This document shows positions 8,954-17,524 of a stretch of DNA of 54,807 nucleotides, piece after piece. Source of the DNA: Clostridium sp. OF09-36. GTDB lineage: Bacteria > Bacillota > Clostridia > Lachnospirales > Lachnospiraceae. The stretch lies in NCBI RefSeq assembly GCF_003481985.1, contig NZ_QUMD01000024.1, positions 1 through 54,807 on the forward strand, in the 5' to 3' direction. The translations under genes were made by a program, and so were the position numbers. How positions within the stretch are numbered: the stretch's first letter is position 1; every line of letters begins with the position of its first letter. The notes below the pieces were generated by a model. That model worked only from the letters and a program-made list of their open reading frames with translations, was not told where the DNA came from and searched no databases.

Positions 8954-9409
8954 ATGGATTTAGAAATCAGATATGAAAATGGTTCAATGACTGTTCATCT
9001 TGAAGAATTTCTGAATATCCGCAGCATTGCCAAGGTCAGGAAACTGCTGAAACTTATCAGAAGCAGTTTCACCCCGGAATGTGAACAGCAGATTAAAGAA
9101 TTTGTTCAGGACTGGATTGAACAGTTTGAACAGAAACAGTTGGAAACTGAACGGTATATCACAGGGTATGAACAGAAAGTCAGTTATTGTCAGAAGCAGT
9201 TGCGGGATGCTTTATATACCCGTGACAGTTACAAGAAGTCAACACCGCTGCATAAGTCGGAAGGGTGGGACAGATGGAATGAAGAAGTGAAAGGGTGCAG
9301 AAAAGAACTTGCAGAAGTGAAAACACTGCTTCGTTCCTATCAGTCCCGGTACAACAGCAACATCAGGAATAAGGATTTTTATAAAAAGGTGTTAGAAAAC
9401 ATCACATAA
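8954..9409 (+). CDS. Coiled-coil hypothetical protein
   Basis: A 151-residue, almost entirely helical protein with long Gln/Glu/Lys-rich segments (about 30-75 and 95-135) consistent with coiled coil. It lies between polymerase and primase with AAGGAAGG ahead of ATG 8954. It could be a replication accessory, but no family was recognised. Confidence 0.65.
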   Translation: MDLEIRYENGSMTVHLEEFLNIRSIAKVRKLLKLIRSSFTPECEQQIKEFVQDWIEQFEQKQLETERYITGYEQKVSYCQKQLRDALYTRDSYKKSTPLHKSEGWDRWNEEVKGCRKELAEVKTLLRSYQSRYNSNIRNKDFYKKVLENIT

Positions 9410-9424
9410 GGTAGGTGATAAAAG

Positions 9425-11301
9425 ATGCTTTACAAAGGTTATGTTGAAACCAAAGGCAAGGCAAGCATTGAAAAACTGAAAAACAGAACCACATGGAAAA
9501 CCTATGATGAAGTGAAAAACCTGAACGGGTTCGGCGGGGTTTTGGCTGATGACACCATCCTTATTGACATTGATGATTCTGACCAATCTGAAATTCTGAT
9601 GAACATTGTGGAAGAACTGCAACTTGACTGTAAAGTCCTTTGTACCAGTAGGGGAAAACACTTTCTTTTCAAGAATCATACTATTGCAAGGAACAGGACA
9701 CACGTTCAGTTGGCGGTTGGTCTTACTGCTGATATAAAAGTCGGCAGTAAGTTATCCTATGAGGTTATCAAGATTGACGGTGAAGAAAGGTTTTGTGAAT
9801 GGGACATTGAAGAAGGTGGAAAGTATCAGGAAGTTCCCAAGTGGTTGTTCCCGGTCAAGGCAACCGCAGACTTTGTTGATATGGATGCCGGGGACGGAAG
9901 GAATCAGGCACTTTTCAATTACATCCTGACCCTGACTGCAAATGATTTCACGGTTGAAGAAACCCGTGAGTGCATCCGCATCCTGAACAAATTTGTACTG
10001 AAACAACCGCTGTCAGATGATGAACTGGAAGTGATCTTGCGTGATGATGCTTTTCAGAAACCTGTTTTTTTCCTTGGCAGCACATTCCTGTTTGACAAGT
10101 TTGCAGTGTTTATGAAGAACACGGCACACGTTATCAAAATCAACGGACAGTTACACATATACAAAGATGGTGTGTATTCCAATGGGTACAAAGAAATTGA
10201 ATCAAACATGATTCAGCATATCCCCAACCTAAAAAAGATGCAACGCCGGGAAGTTCTTGATTACATGGAATTGATCGTTGATGAAAAGGAACAATCAGAT
10301 GCAAACCTGATTGCTTTCAACAATGGTGTATATGACCTTGTGACCGGGGAACTGAAACCATTCAGCACGGACATTGTTATTACTAATAAGATTCCTTGGG
10401 ACTACAAGCCGGATGCCTATTCTGAACTGGCAGACAGTACATTGAACAAGTTAGCGTGTGGTGATGCAGCAATCAGGGCGTTGTTGGAAGAATGTATTGG
10501 TTACTGCTTTTACAGAAGAAATGAGTTAGGCAAGGCGTTCATCCTGACAGGTGACAAGTCCAACGGTAAAAGTACATTTTTGGATTGTGTCAAAGCAATC
10601 TTGGTGATCGGAATATTTCAGCACTTGACCTGAAAGAACTGGGGGACAGGTTCAATACTTCAATGATGTTCGGCAAACTGGCAAACATTGGTGATGATAT
10701 TGGTGATGATTTCCTTCAAGGTTCACAGGTCAGTGTGTTCAAGAAAATAGTAACAGGTAACCGCATCAAGGCAGAACGTAAAGGACAAGACCCGTTTGAG
10801 TTCAACCCGTTCATCAAATTGTTATTCAGTGCAAATGATATTCCCCGTATGAAGGACAAGACAGGGGCGGTACTTAGGCGTTTGGTTATTATTCCATTCA
10901 ATGCCACGTTCAGCAAGGATGATCCTGATTATGACCCATTCATCAAGTACAAACTGATTCAACAGGAAAGCGTTGAATATTTCATCAGGCTTGGTGTGGA
11001 AGGTCTGAAAAGAATTATCATCAATGACGGATTCACCAAGTCAGACAAAGTTCAGAACCAGTTGACAGAGTATGAAGAAGAAAACAACCCTATCCTTGCA
11101 TTTATCAATGACACCGGGGTTGACATGATAGAAAATGAACCAACCGCTGATGTATATAAGCGGTATCAGGTTTTTTGTGCAGACAATGCAATGCAGCCAA
11201 TGTCAAATATTGTGTTCAGTAAGCAGATCAATAAGAGGCTTGGGTTCAGAGTAATTCAGAAAAAAGTGAACAATAAAAATTGTAAGATATTTGTTTCATA
11301 G
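9425..11301 (+). CDS. Phage primase-helicase, D5_N/SF3 type (frameshifted)
   Basis: The N-terminal primase-polymerase part (DIDDSDQSEI, CTSRGKHFLF) is followed by a D5_N region and a superfamily 3 helicase with Walker A GDKSNGKST, Walker B-like IGDD and the SF3 sensor region FSAND. The frame breaks at 10603: the Walker A half ends in an unrelated tail, and the rest continues one frame over as GDRNISALDL. One extra G in TTGG (10603-10604) gives a continuous 625-residue protein of normal family length. No slippery site is visible, so a lost base or sequencing error is favoured. It would prime and unwind DNA for the family B polymerase. Confidence 0.82.
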
Positions 11302-11322
11302 CAGAAAGGAAGGTGATTGAAT

Positions 11323-12324
11323 GTGTCAGAAAAACTGCAAATATTGGAACTTTTTGGTGGCATAGGGTCACCAAGGGTTGCCCTTAGAAACATAGGTGTT
11401 TCAGTAAAATCTATTGATTATGTGGAAATTGATGAAAAGGCTGTCAGGTCATACAATGCAATGTTTGAACAGGAATCAGCATATTCACCGCAGACAGTAG
11501 TGGGGTGGAATCTTCAACCTGATATTCTGATTCACGGGTCACCGTGTCAGGATTTCAGTATTGCGGGGCATCAGGGAAAAGCAACGGCAGCAGACGGAAG
11601 AATAAACAAAGGAAAAGGTGCTGATGAAGGTTCAGGGACAAGATCATCCCTGATGTGGGAAACGGTACATATTATTGAACAGATGGGTGAGTGGAAACCA
11701 ACTGTTGTGATATGGGAAAACGTAAAAAATGTTTTATCAAAGCACATGGTTCACAACTTCAACCGTTACCTGTCATATATGGAAAAGTTGGGTTATTCCA
11801 ATAATTACAAAGTGTTAGACTGCCGTGATTATGGAATACCACAGGCACGGGAACGGTGTTTCACAGTATCAATTCTTGGTGACAATGTTTTTGATTTTGA
11901 ACTGATGGAAAAAAGACCCATGAAGAACATTTCAAATTTTCTTGAATACGGTGATGTTCCTGATTGCTACTTGGTGACACAGCCAAGTGTTTATTCAGTG
12001 ATTGGTAAGAAAGGAATCAGAAGGGCAACCATAATCAAAGATTATGTAAATACTATCACAACAAGACAGGATAGGACACCCGCACAGGTCATTGATCTTG
12101 GTGGTGGAAAATACAGATATTTGACAGAATTGGAATGTTGGCGGTTGATGGGATATTCGGATGATGATTTTTATGCAGCAGAAGCAACTTGCAGAGTTGA
12201 ACCGGGAAAAATGAACAGAACCTTATATCATCAGGCGGGTAATTCCATACCCGTACCGATATTTGAAAGTATGTTCAGTGCAATGCTGAACAGTGGGATT
12301 ATAAGAAAGGAAGGTATCAATTAG
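11323..12324 (+). CDS. DNA cytosine-5 methyltransferase
   Basis: A 333-residue C5 methylase with motif I ELFGGIGS, motif IV GSPCQDFS (catalytic Cys), motif VI WENVKN, motif VIII QARER and motif X QAGNSIPVP. A target-recognition region lies between VIII and X. It is a solitary enzyme with no restriction partner nearby, so it probably protects the phage DNA from host restriction. GTG 11323 is chosen over TTG 11317 because GGAAGGTGA then has proper spacing. It overlaps the next gene's start by one base. Confidence 0.9.
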   Translation: MSEKLQILELFGGIGSPRVALRNIGVSVKSIDYVEIDEKAVRSYNAMFEQESAYSPQTVVGWNLQPDILIHGSPCQDFSIAGHQGKATAADGRINKGKGADEGSGTRSSLMWETVHIIEQMGEWKPTVVIWENVKNVLSKHMVHNFNRYLSYMEKLGYSNNYKVLDCRDYGIPQARERCFTVSILGDNVFDFELMEKRPMKNISNFLEYGDVPDCYLVTQPSVYSVIGKKGIRRATIIKDYVNTITTRQDRTPAQVIDLGGGKYRYLTELECWRLMGYSDDDFYAAEATCRVEPGKMNRTLYHQAGNSIPVPIFESMFSAMLNSGIIRKEGIN

Positions 12325-12545
12325 TGAAAGGTGGAAGAAATCAGGAAGGATATGCAGACCCAACGGCAACTATTGCTGTTGGTAGAGTAGCAAAGGAAGA
12401 ACATGAACAGGTTGAATGTGAAGCAGCAGACAAACGTGCCTATGATCTGATTAAGGTTTTGAAGTACATCATCAAAGGTGCGGGGTTTGAACTGACTGAA
12501 CGTGTTCAGGTAAAAGATACCAAGACGGGAAGGGTTTACAGATGA
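12324..12545 (+). CDS. Small hypothetical phage protein (73 aa)
   Basis: The GTG start overlaps the methylase stop. The sequence has a Gly/Asn-rich start (GGRNQEGYADPTA) and a helical middle. The 'EGY.DPTA..A' pattern is common in short proteins preceding late regulators in Firmicutes phages. Function unknown. Confidence 0.6.
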   Translation: MKGGRNQEGYADPTATIAVGRVAKEEHEQVECEAADKRAYDLIKVLKYIIKGAGFELTERVQVKDTKTGRVYR

Positions 12546-12694
12546 ATGAAATATTTACAGGTACATTTGATAGGTGGAAATGGTTTCCACAAATGAAACC
12601 TTGGGAACTGGAAGTAATGAGTTCCAACAAAAAGGTTCAGAGAATGAAAGACAGGCAAGATAGAAAGGTGAGGTTAAGAAATTATGGAAAATAA
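12542..12694 (+). CDS. Short basic hypothetical protein (50 aa)
   Basis: An ATG 4 bases inside the previous gene opens 50 codons with many Trp, Lys and Arg. The end overlaps the next gene's start by 11 bases. Coupled overlaps on both sides support it. The basic, Trp-rich composition suggests a small nucleic-acid-binding protein, but it was not recognised. Confidence 0.5.
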   Translation: MNEIFTGTFDRWKWFPQMKPWELEVMSSNKKVQRMKDRQDRKVRLRNYGK

Positions 12695-12968
12695 GATTTT
12701 GGAATTATTGGAACAGAAGGGCAGCGTGTCAATGAATGATGATATTTTCCCATTGGTGGAAAAAGAATTTGAAGGTCAGGTGATTGGTGCAGAACTTTAT
12801 GAACTTGCACACCAATACATATTACAGTTGTTGTATGGGGCGCATACTGCCGGGGTTGCCGTGATTGCTGTTCCTAAGTTTGCAGCGGGTCAGCAGTTTG
12901 GTCAGATGGTTGTTGCTGATGTGATTTATACAAAGGTGAATGATACACCGTATGATTTTATGCAGTAG
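12684..12968 (+). CDS. Hypothetical protein (94 aa), last gene of the early operon
   Basis: A helical acidic N-terminus, a hydrophobic middle (AHTAGVAVIAVPKF) and a short beta-like end. It is the last gene before the repeat block, with AAAGGTGAGG upstream. No family was recognised. Confidence 0.55.
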   Translation: MENKILELLEQKGSVSMNDDIFPLVEKEFEGQVIGAELYELAHQYILQLLYGAHTAGVAVIAVPKFAAGQQFGQMVVADVIYTKVNDTPYDFMQ

Positions 12969-12974
12969 TTGCGG

Positions 12975-13220
12975 TTGGTAACTGTTGGTAACGGTTCACG
13001 GTAACTGTTGAAAGTCTTTATTTATGCGGTTTGTAACGGTAGTAACGGTTAAATGTAATTTTTTATTATTTTTATATATAAGTACTTTTTATGTATTTAT
13101 AAAAAGTAAAAATATAGAGTATAAGGGTTTAACCGTTACCGTTACCAACCGTTACCGTCAGTATTTACAAGGCTTTCAAGGTATTTTTTGCCAATTTTCA
13201 ACCGTTACCCAACCGATACC
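12975..13220 (+). other. Iteron-like repeats flanking an AT-rich core: candidate replication origin
   Basis: Five copies of GTAAC(G/T)GT lie on the plus strand (around 12978, 12988, 13001, 13033 and 13042). Five copies of the reverse complement ACCG(T/A)TAC lie at about 13132, 13139, 13149, 13201 and 13212. Between them, 13051-13130 is almost pure A/T. The inner copies form a long imperfect inverted repeat that could extrude a cruciform. This is the layout of an initiator-bound origin with a DNA-unwinding element, but a multi-site operator is also possible. It sits between early and late genes. A short open frame across it (13024-13233) looks spurious. Confidence 0.6.
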
Positions 13221-13242
13221 AAGGAAAGGATAGGTGAAAGTG

Positions 13243-13689
13243 ATGAATAATAAGAAATTGACTGCACGGCGGTACTTAGAGCAGATACAGGAATTTGATA
13301 TTTATATCAATCAGGACTTAGAACGCCTTGAAGAAATGAAAGTCAATGCTTGCAGTACAGGGGCAATAGATTATTCCAAGGATAGAGTGCAGACAAGTCC
13401 GTCAGGTGATACACTTTGCAAACAGGTAACAAATTATGTTGCTTTCAATGATAAAATCAATGCAGAAATTGACAGTTTTGCAGATGCTAAAGAACAGATC
13501 ATCAAAGAAATCAGAGGTTTGCGTGATAAAAATTATGTTCAGGTGTTGTATAAAGTGTATGTTCAGTACAAGACAGTGAAACAGGCATCAAAGGAAATGA
13601 AAAAGTGCTATAATTACACGGTTGAACTGCATAACAAGGCACTTGCAGCGTTTGAAAAAACTTATCAAAACTTACATTATTTGATGTAA
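13243..13689 (+). CDS. DUF1492/ArpU-like sigma-region-4 late regulator
   Basis: A 148-residue protein with the family pattern VQTSPSGD, a long central helix pair, and a C-terminal helix-turn-helix like sigma region 4 (KTVKQASKEMKKCYNYTVELHNKA, of which the recognition part is VKQASKEMKKC). Such proteins (RinA/ArpU/DUF1492) activate phage late genes in Firmicutes. Its position, directly before the late promoter and terS, fits. ATG 13243 is chosen with AGGTGA upstream; an in-frame GTG at 13234 sits too close to its ribosome site. Confidence 0.78.
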   Translation: MNNKKLTARRYLEQIQEFDIYINQDLERLEEMKVNACSTGAIDYSKDRVQTSPSGDTLCKQVTNYVAFNDKINAEIDSFADAKEQIIKEIRGLRDKNYVQVLYKVYVQYKTVKQASKEMKKCYNYTVELHNKALAAFEKTYQNLHYLM

Positions 13690-13706
13690 TCGGTTATATC
13701 TGACGA

Positions 13707-13735
13707 TTGACAAACAGGTACAAGACAATTATGAT
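13707..13735 (+). promoter_or_regulatory. Strong sigma-A-type late promoter
   Basis: TTGACA (13707-13712), a 17-base spacer and TATGAT (13730-13735) make a near-consensus promoter, with transcription starting near 13742. It lies 18 bases after the late-regulator gene, upstream of terS. The transcript would meet two terminator hairpins within about 100 bases. Confidence 0.75.
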
Positions 13736-13754
13736 AAACTTGCAAAAACTGGGT

Positions 13755-13796
13755 TGCAGATAATTCTTATGAATTATCTGCAATTTATTTTTTACT
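13755..13796 (+). terminator. Intrinsic terminator 1 upstream of terS
   Basis: A perfect 12-bp stem, TGCAGATAATTC (13755-13766) with GAATTATCTGCA (13771-13782), a TTAT loop, and then a T-rich tail. It starts only about 13 bases after the predicted transcription start of the late promoter. Confidence 0.7.
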
Positions 13797-13809
13797 GCCG
13801 ATATTTGCA

Positions 13810-13841
13810 CCCTGAAATGTAATGTTTCAGGGATTTTTTAT
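13810..13841 (+). terminator. Intrinsic terminator 2 upstream of terS
   Basis: CCCTGAAA (13810-13817) pairs with TTTCAGGG (13825-13832), followed by ATTTTTTATT. With the hairpin just before, it makes a double block between the late promoter and terS. Confidence 0.8.
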
Positions 13842-13871
13842 TGCAAAAATACATGAAAGGGGTGTTGTTTG

Positions 13872-14378
13872 ATGGCAAAAACGGCAAAATTAACTGAAAA
13901 ACAGCAGCGTTTTGTTGAAGAATACCTGATTGACCTGAACGCAACACAAGCAGCCATTCGTGCGGGTTATTCGGCAAAAACAGCAGATCAGCAAGGTTCA
14001 AGGATGTTGGCAAATGTCAAGGTTCAACAAGCAATTAGTGTTGCAATGGCAGAACGCAGCAAAAGAACAGGAATCAATCAGGACAGGGTTGTTTTAGAAC
14101 TTGCCCGCATTGCTTTTGTTAAGATGACAGACCTTGTTGATAGTCACGGAAGAATCAAAGACAATGCAACTGATGATGACCTTGCTTGTATCGAATCCGT
14201 GAAATATAAACAGTCTGAATCAGAAACTGGGTCAAGCGTTGAAAGGGAAGTGAAGGTTTCACCAAAGCTGAAAGCACTTGAATTACTTGGTAAGCATTTG
14301 GGTATGTGGAATGACAAGATTGATGTGAATATCACACAGCCTATTGTTATCACTGGTGAAGATGCCCTTGAAGATTAG
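13872..14378 (+). CDS. terS: Terminase small subunit
   Basis: A 168-residue Terminase_2-family small subunit. An N-terminal helix-turn-helix (KQQRFVEEYLIDLNATQAAI, then RAGYSAKTA) binds the packaging site, and a central helical part oligomerises. It sits just before the large subunit. ATG 13872 has AAAGGGG upstream. It recognises phage DNA and hands it to the motor protein. Confidence 0.92.
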   Translation: MAKTAKLTEKQQRFVEEYLIDLNATQAAIRAGYSAKTADQQGSRMLANVKVQQAISVAMAERSKRTGINQDRVVLELARIAFVKMTDLVDSHGRIKDNATDDDLACIESVKYKQSESETGSSVEREVKVSPKLKALELLGKHLGMWNDKIDVNITQPIVITGEDALED

Positions 14379-14391
14379 GCGGTGATCGTCT

Positions 14392-15729
14392 ATGGTCAAG
14401 AACAGAATATCTTCACAATATGTTTTTGGGTATCAGAAGTTTATCCTGTACCCGGAAGATTACAAAGCTACAAAGTCCGGCAAGAAGAAAGTGCTGCTGC
14501 CTGAACTGGTTGGTAAGGGTTACGGTACTTTTTGGCGTTGGAAAGGTAGATATAGGGTATGCAAGGGCAGCCGTGCATCCAAGAAATCAAAAACAACTGC
14601 CCTTTGGTATATCACCAATATGATGAAGTACCCACAGGCAAATACCCTTGTGGTCAGAAAGACTTTCAGAACCCTGAAAGATTCCTGTTTCACAGAATTG
14701 AAGTGGGCGATTCACCGCCTTGGCGTTGATGCCTTTTGGGAAATCAAAGAATCACCACTTGAAATGACCTATAAACCGACAGGTCAAAAGATTTATTTCA
14801 GGGGACTGGATGACCCCCTGAAAGTAACATCAATAACCGTTGATATTGGTTGCTTGTGTTGGATGTGGATTGAAGAAGCGTATGAAATCAGTTCAGAAGA
14901 TGATTTCAATATGCTTGATGAATCAATCCGTGGTGCTGTTCCTGACGGTTCAGGACTGTTCAAGCAAATAACCCTTACACTGAACCCGTGGAATGAACAC
15001 CACTGGATAAAGAAGCGGTTTTTTGATAACACGGATGATGAAACCCTTGCAATGACCACCAATTACAAGTGCAATGAATGGTTGGATAAGGCAGACTTAA
15101 AAGTCTTTGAAACCATGAAGAAGCAGAACCCAAGGCGTTACAAAGTAGCGGGTCTTGGTGATTGGGGTATTGTAGACGGTCTTGTCTATGAAAATTGGGA
15201 AGAAAAGGCGTTCAGTGTTGATGAAGTCAAGAAGATTGCCGGTGTCAAGTCTGTATTCGGTCTTGACTTTGGTTATACAAATGACCCGTCAGCACTGTTT
15301 TGTGGTCTGATAGATCAGTCAAGCAAAACCATTTGGGTCTTTGATGAAATGTATCAGCCGGGTATGAGTAATGAAGCCATTGCCGAACAGGTTCAGCGGA
15401 TGGGATATGTGAAAGAGAAGATCACAGCCGATTCAGCAGAACCAAAGAGCATTGACCGCTTGCGTGAACTGGGTCTGAAAGGAATCAGGAAAGCAAGGAA
15501 GGGCAAGGACAGCATCAACAACGGCATTGACTTCATACAGGACTATCATATTATCATTCATCCACGTTGCGTGAATTTCATCACAGAGATCAGCAACTAT
15601 CAGTGGGATAAGGATGCCAAGACGGGCAAGAAACTGAACCGCCCTATTGATGATTTCAACCACCTGATGGATGCAATGCGTTATGCGATTGAACAGATGG
15701 CAAAAGGTGATGCCTTTAGTTTTGATTAA
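14392..15729 (+). CDS. terL: Terminase large subunit (PBSX/Terminase_3 type)
   Basis: A 445-residue DNA-packaging motor. The N-terminal ATPase has a P-loop-like CKGSRASKKSKTT (about 57-70) and a Walker B region ending in WIEEAY. The C-terminal RNase H-like nuclease has GLDFGYTNDPSAL and a later DDFNHLMDAMRYA, which supply the metal-binding acids. It translocates DNA into the head and cuts it. The family matches PBSX-like terminases, which usually package headful DNA. Confidence 0.95.
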   Translation: MVKNRISSQYVFGYQKFILYPEDYKATKSGKKKVLLPELVGKGYGTFWRWKGRYRVCKGSRASKKSKTTALWYITNMMKYPQANTLVVRKTFRTLKDSCFTELKWAIHRLGVDAFWEIKESPLEMTYKPTGQKIYFRGLDDPLKVTSITVDIGCLCWMWIEEAYEISSEDDFNMLDESIRGAVPDGSGLFKQITLTLNPWNEHHWIKKRFFDNTDDETLAMTTNYKCNEWLDKADLKVFETMKKQNPRRYKVAGLGDWGIVDGLVYENWEEKAFSVDEVKKIAGVKSVFGLDFGYTNDPSALFCGLIDQSSKTIWVFDEMYQPGMSNEAIAEQVQRMGYVKEKITADSAEPKSIDRLRELGLKGIRKARKGKDSINNGIDFIQDYHIIIHPRCVNFITEISNYQWDKDAKTGKKLNRPIDDFNHLMDAMRYAIEQMAKGDAFSFD

Positions 15730-15745
15730 GCAATTACCGGGTAGA

Positions 15746-15848
15746 ATACACGGTGTCAGCAGCCGTTTCTTTTTTGGACGGTAGGAAAAGGCTGTCAAAT
15801 GCTTACTCCGGGGCGGTTGCAATCGGTGACCGCCTATGACACCTGTAT
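15746..15848 (+). ncRNA. Putative three-way-junction structured RNA between terL and portal
   Basis: Closing helix ATACA-C-GGTGTCA (15746-15758) pairs with TGACACC-TGTAT (15837-15848): 12 pairs with one bulged C. Inside, CAGCC-G-TTTC (15760-15769) pairs with GAAA-A-GGCTG (15785-15794). Then GGGCGGT (15811-15817) pairs with ACCGCCT (15829-15835), with a G-U end pair. Together they make a three-way junction. An intrinsic terminator follows at 15890. It matched no riboswitch or tRNA I know. It could be an antiterminator-type RNA, a packaging signal or a small RNA. Confidence 0.5.
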
Positions 15849-15889
15849 AACTACTTTTTGAGATATTAGAAACAAATTAGTAACACATA

Positions 15890-15926
15890 CCCTTGGAAAC
15901 ATAGTGTTTTCAGGGGTTTTGATTTT
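15890..15926 (+). terminator. Intrinsic terminator between terL and portal
   Basis: CCCTTGGAAAC (15890-15900), loop ATAGT, and GTTTTCAGGGG (15906-15916) make an 11-bp stem with two G-U pairs, followed by TTTTGATTTT. It lies inside the late gene series with no obvious promoter after it. Confidence 0.7.
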
Positions 15927-15955
15927 ATTATGCAATGAAAGGGGTGAATTGAACC

Positions 15956-17524
15956 GTGTTCAGTTCCTTTGTGGATGCAATCACATTAAAACTTAGCAAC
16001 TTTATATTGCAAGGGGCAAAGGCACACATGACAGACTTGGAATTTCTTGAAAAGGAAATTGCAGCATGGAAGTGTTCACCCCGTAGAATGATGCAGATAA
16101 AAGGATTTTTGTACTATGACGGTGACCATGATGTAATTCACCGCAAGCGTACAATGATCGGTGAAGGTGGGGAACTTGAAGTTGTTGAGAACCTACCAAA
16201 CAACAGAATTGTTGATAACCAGTATGCAAAGATGGTCAATCAGAAAGCCAATTATCTGTTTGGTAAGCCGTTCACACTAAGCGGTGAAAACACTGCATAC
16301 ATTGAACTGCTGAAAAAGATATTTGATAAGAAGTTCATGCGAACATTGAAAAGTGCGGGCAAAGCTGCATATAACGGCGGTATTGCTTGGCTATATCCAT
16401 ACTACAATGAACGGGGTGAATTTGCTTTCAGGCTTTTCCCCGCTTATGAGATTTTGCCATTTTGGAAAGATTCTGAACATACTGAACTTGATTTCTTCAT
16501 CCGGCATTATGTGACGGTTGCCTATGACGGCAATCAAAGGAAGTTCATTGAAAAGGTTGAATTGTATGATCTGAATGGTGTTCACCTGTTCATTCTTGAT
16601 GGCGGGAAACTGATTCCTGACATTGTGAACAATGAAACCGCAGACTTCCCACACGTTACAATGACGGATGCTGCCGGAAATGTTCAAGTGTTCAACTGGC
16701 AGCGTGTTCCCCTGATTCCATTGAAAGCCAATGAACAGGAAACACCGTTGATTAAGAAAGTCAAGTCATTACAGGATGGCATCAATGTGATGCTGTCTGA
16801 CTTTGAAAATAATATGCAAGAAGATGCCCGGAACACCATTTTGGTATTGAAGAACTATGACGGTACTAATTTAGGTGAGTTTAGGAAGAACCTTGCAACC
16901 TATGGTGCAGTAAAGGTCAGATATGACGGTGACACCAAGGGCGGGGTTGAAACCCTTGAAATCACAGTCAATGCAGAGAATTACAAGACCATTGTGGAAA
17001 TCTTCAAGAAAGCCTTGATTGAGAACGCAATGGGTTATGATGCCAAGGATGACAGACTTTCCGGCAACCCTAATCAGATGAACATTCAGTCAATGTACTC
17101 TGACATTGATACAGATGCCAATGATACGGAATCAGAAGCACAGGCAACAATGGATGATGTACTTTGGTTTGTCAACTGCCACCTTGCCAATACGGGACAG
17201 GGTGATTTTGAAGGTGAAGAAGATGGGGTTGATGTGGTATTCAACCGTGATATGCTGATGAATGAATCAGATATTATTGATAACTGTCAGAAGTCACAGG
17301 GAATCATTTCTGATGAAACAATCATCAGTATGCACCCTTGGGTAGATGACCCGCAACTTGAAATGGAACGCCTGAAAAAGCAGAAGGAAGAAGCACAGAA
17401 AGAAATGCTTGCACAGTATGACCCATTTGGTACACAGAACCAAAACGGTGACGGTGCAGATGATGACCCTGACAATAAAGGTGACCCGTCACAGGGAAGT
17501 CAGGGCGGTGAAGTAGATGAATAA
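15956..17524 (+). CDS. Portal protein (SPP1 gp6-like)
   Basis: A 522-residue portal of the SPP1 family. It has an N-terminal helical part, the conserved stretch NRIVDNQYAKMVNQKANYLF (about 83-102), a crown region, and an acidic Asp/Gly/Gln-rich C-terminus. Twelve copies would form the vertex ring through which DNA enters. GTG 15956 follows AAAGGGGTGAA. It overlaps the minor head gene by 8 bases. Confidence 0.92.
   Translation: MFSSFVDAITLKLSNFILQGAKAHMTDLEFLEKEIAAWKCSPRRMMQIKGFLYYDGDHDVIHRKRTMIGEGGELEVVENLPNNRIVDNQYAKMVNQKANYLFGKPFTLSGENTAYIELLKKIFDKKFMRTLKSAGKAAYNGGIAWLYPYYNERGEFAFRLFPAYEILPFWKDSEHTELDFFIRHYVTVAYDGNQRKFIEKVELYDLNGVHLFILDGGKLIPDIVNNETADFPHVTMTDAAGNVQVFNWQRVPLIPLKANEQETPLIKKVKSLQDGINVMLSDFENNMQEDARNTILVLKNYDGTNLGEFRKNLATYGAVKVRYDGDTKGGVETLEITVNAENYKTIVEIFKKALIENAMGYDAKDDRLSGNPNQMNIQSMYSDIDTDANDTESEAQATMDDVLWFVNCHLANTGQGDFEGEEDGVDVVFNRDMLMNESDIIDNCQKSQGIISDETIISMHPWVDDPQLEMERLKKQKEEAQKEMLAQYDPFGTQNQNGDGADDDPDNKGDPSQGSQGGEVDE

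Noticed and set aside
13024..13233. 69-codon frame across the iteron-like block
   Set aside because: It runs through repeats and A/T-rich DNA, no ribosome site, and low-complexity product.
15746..15848. tRNA or known riboswitch
   Set aside because: No CCA-type acceptor, anticodon arm or T-loop sequence; the pairing pattern does not match tRNA or the riboswitches I know.
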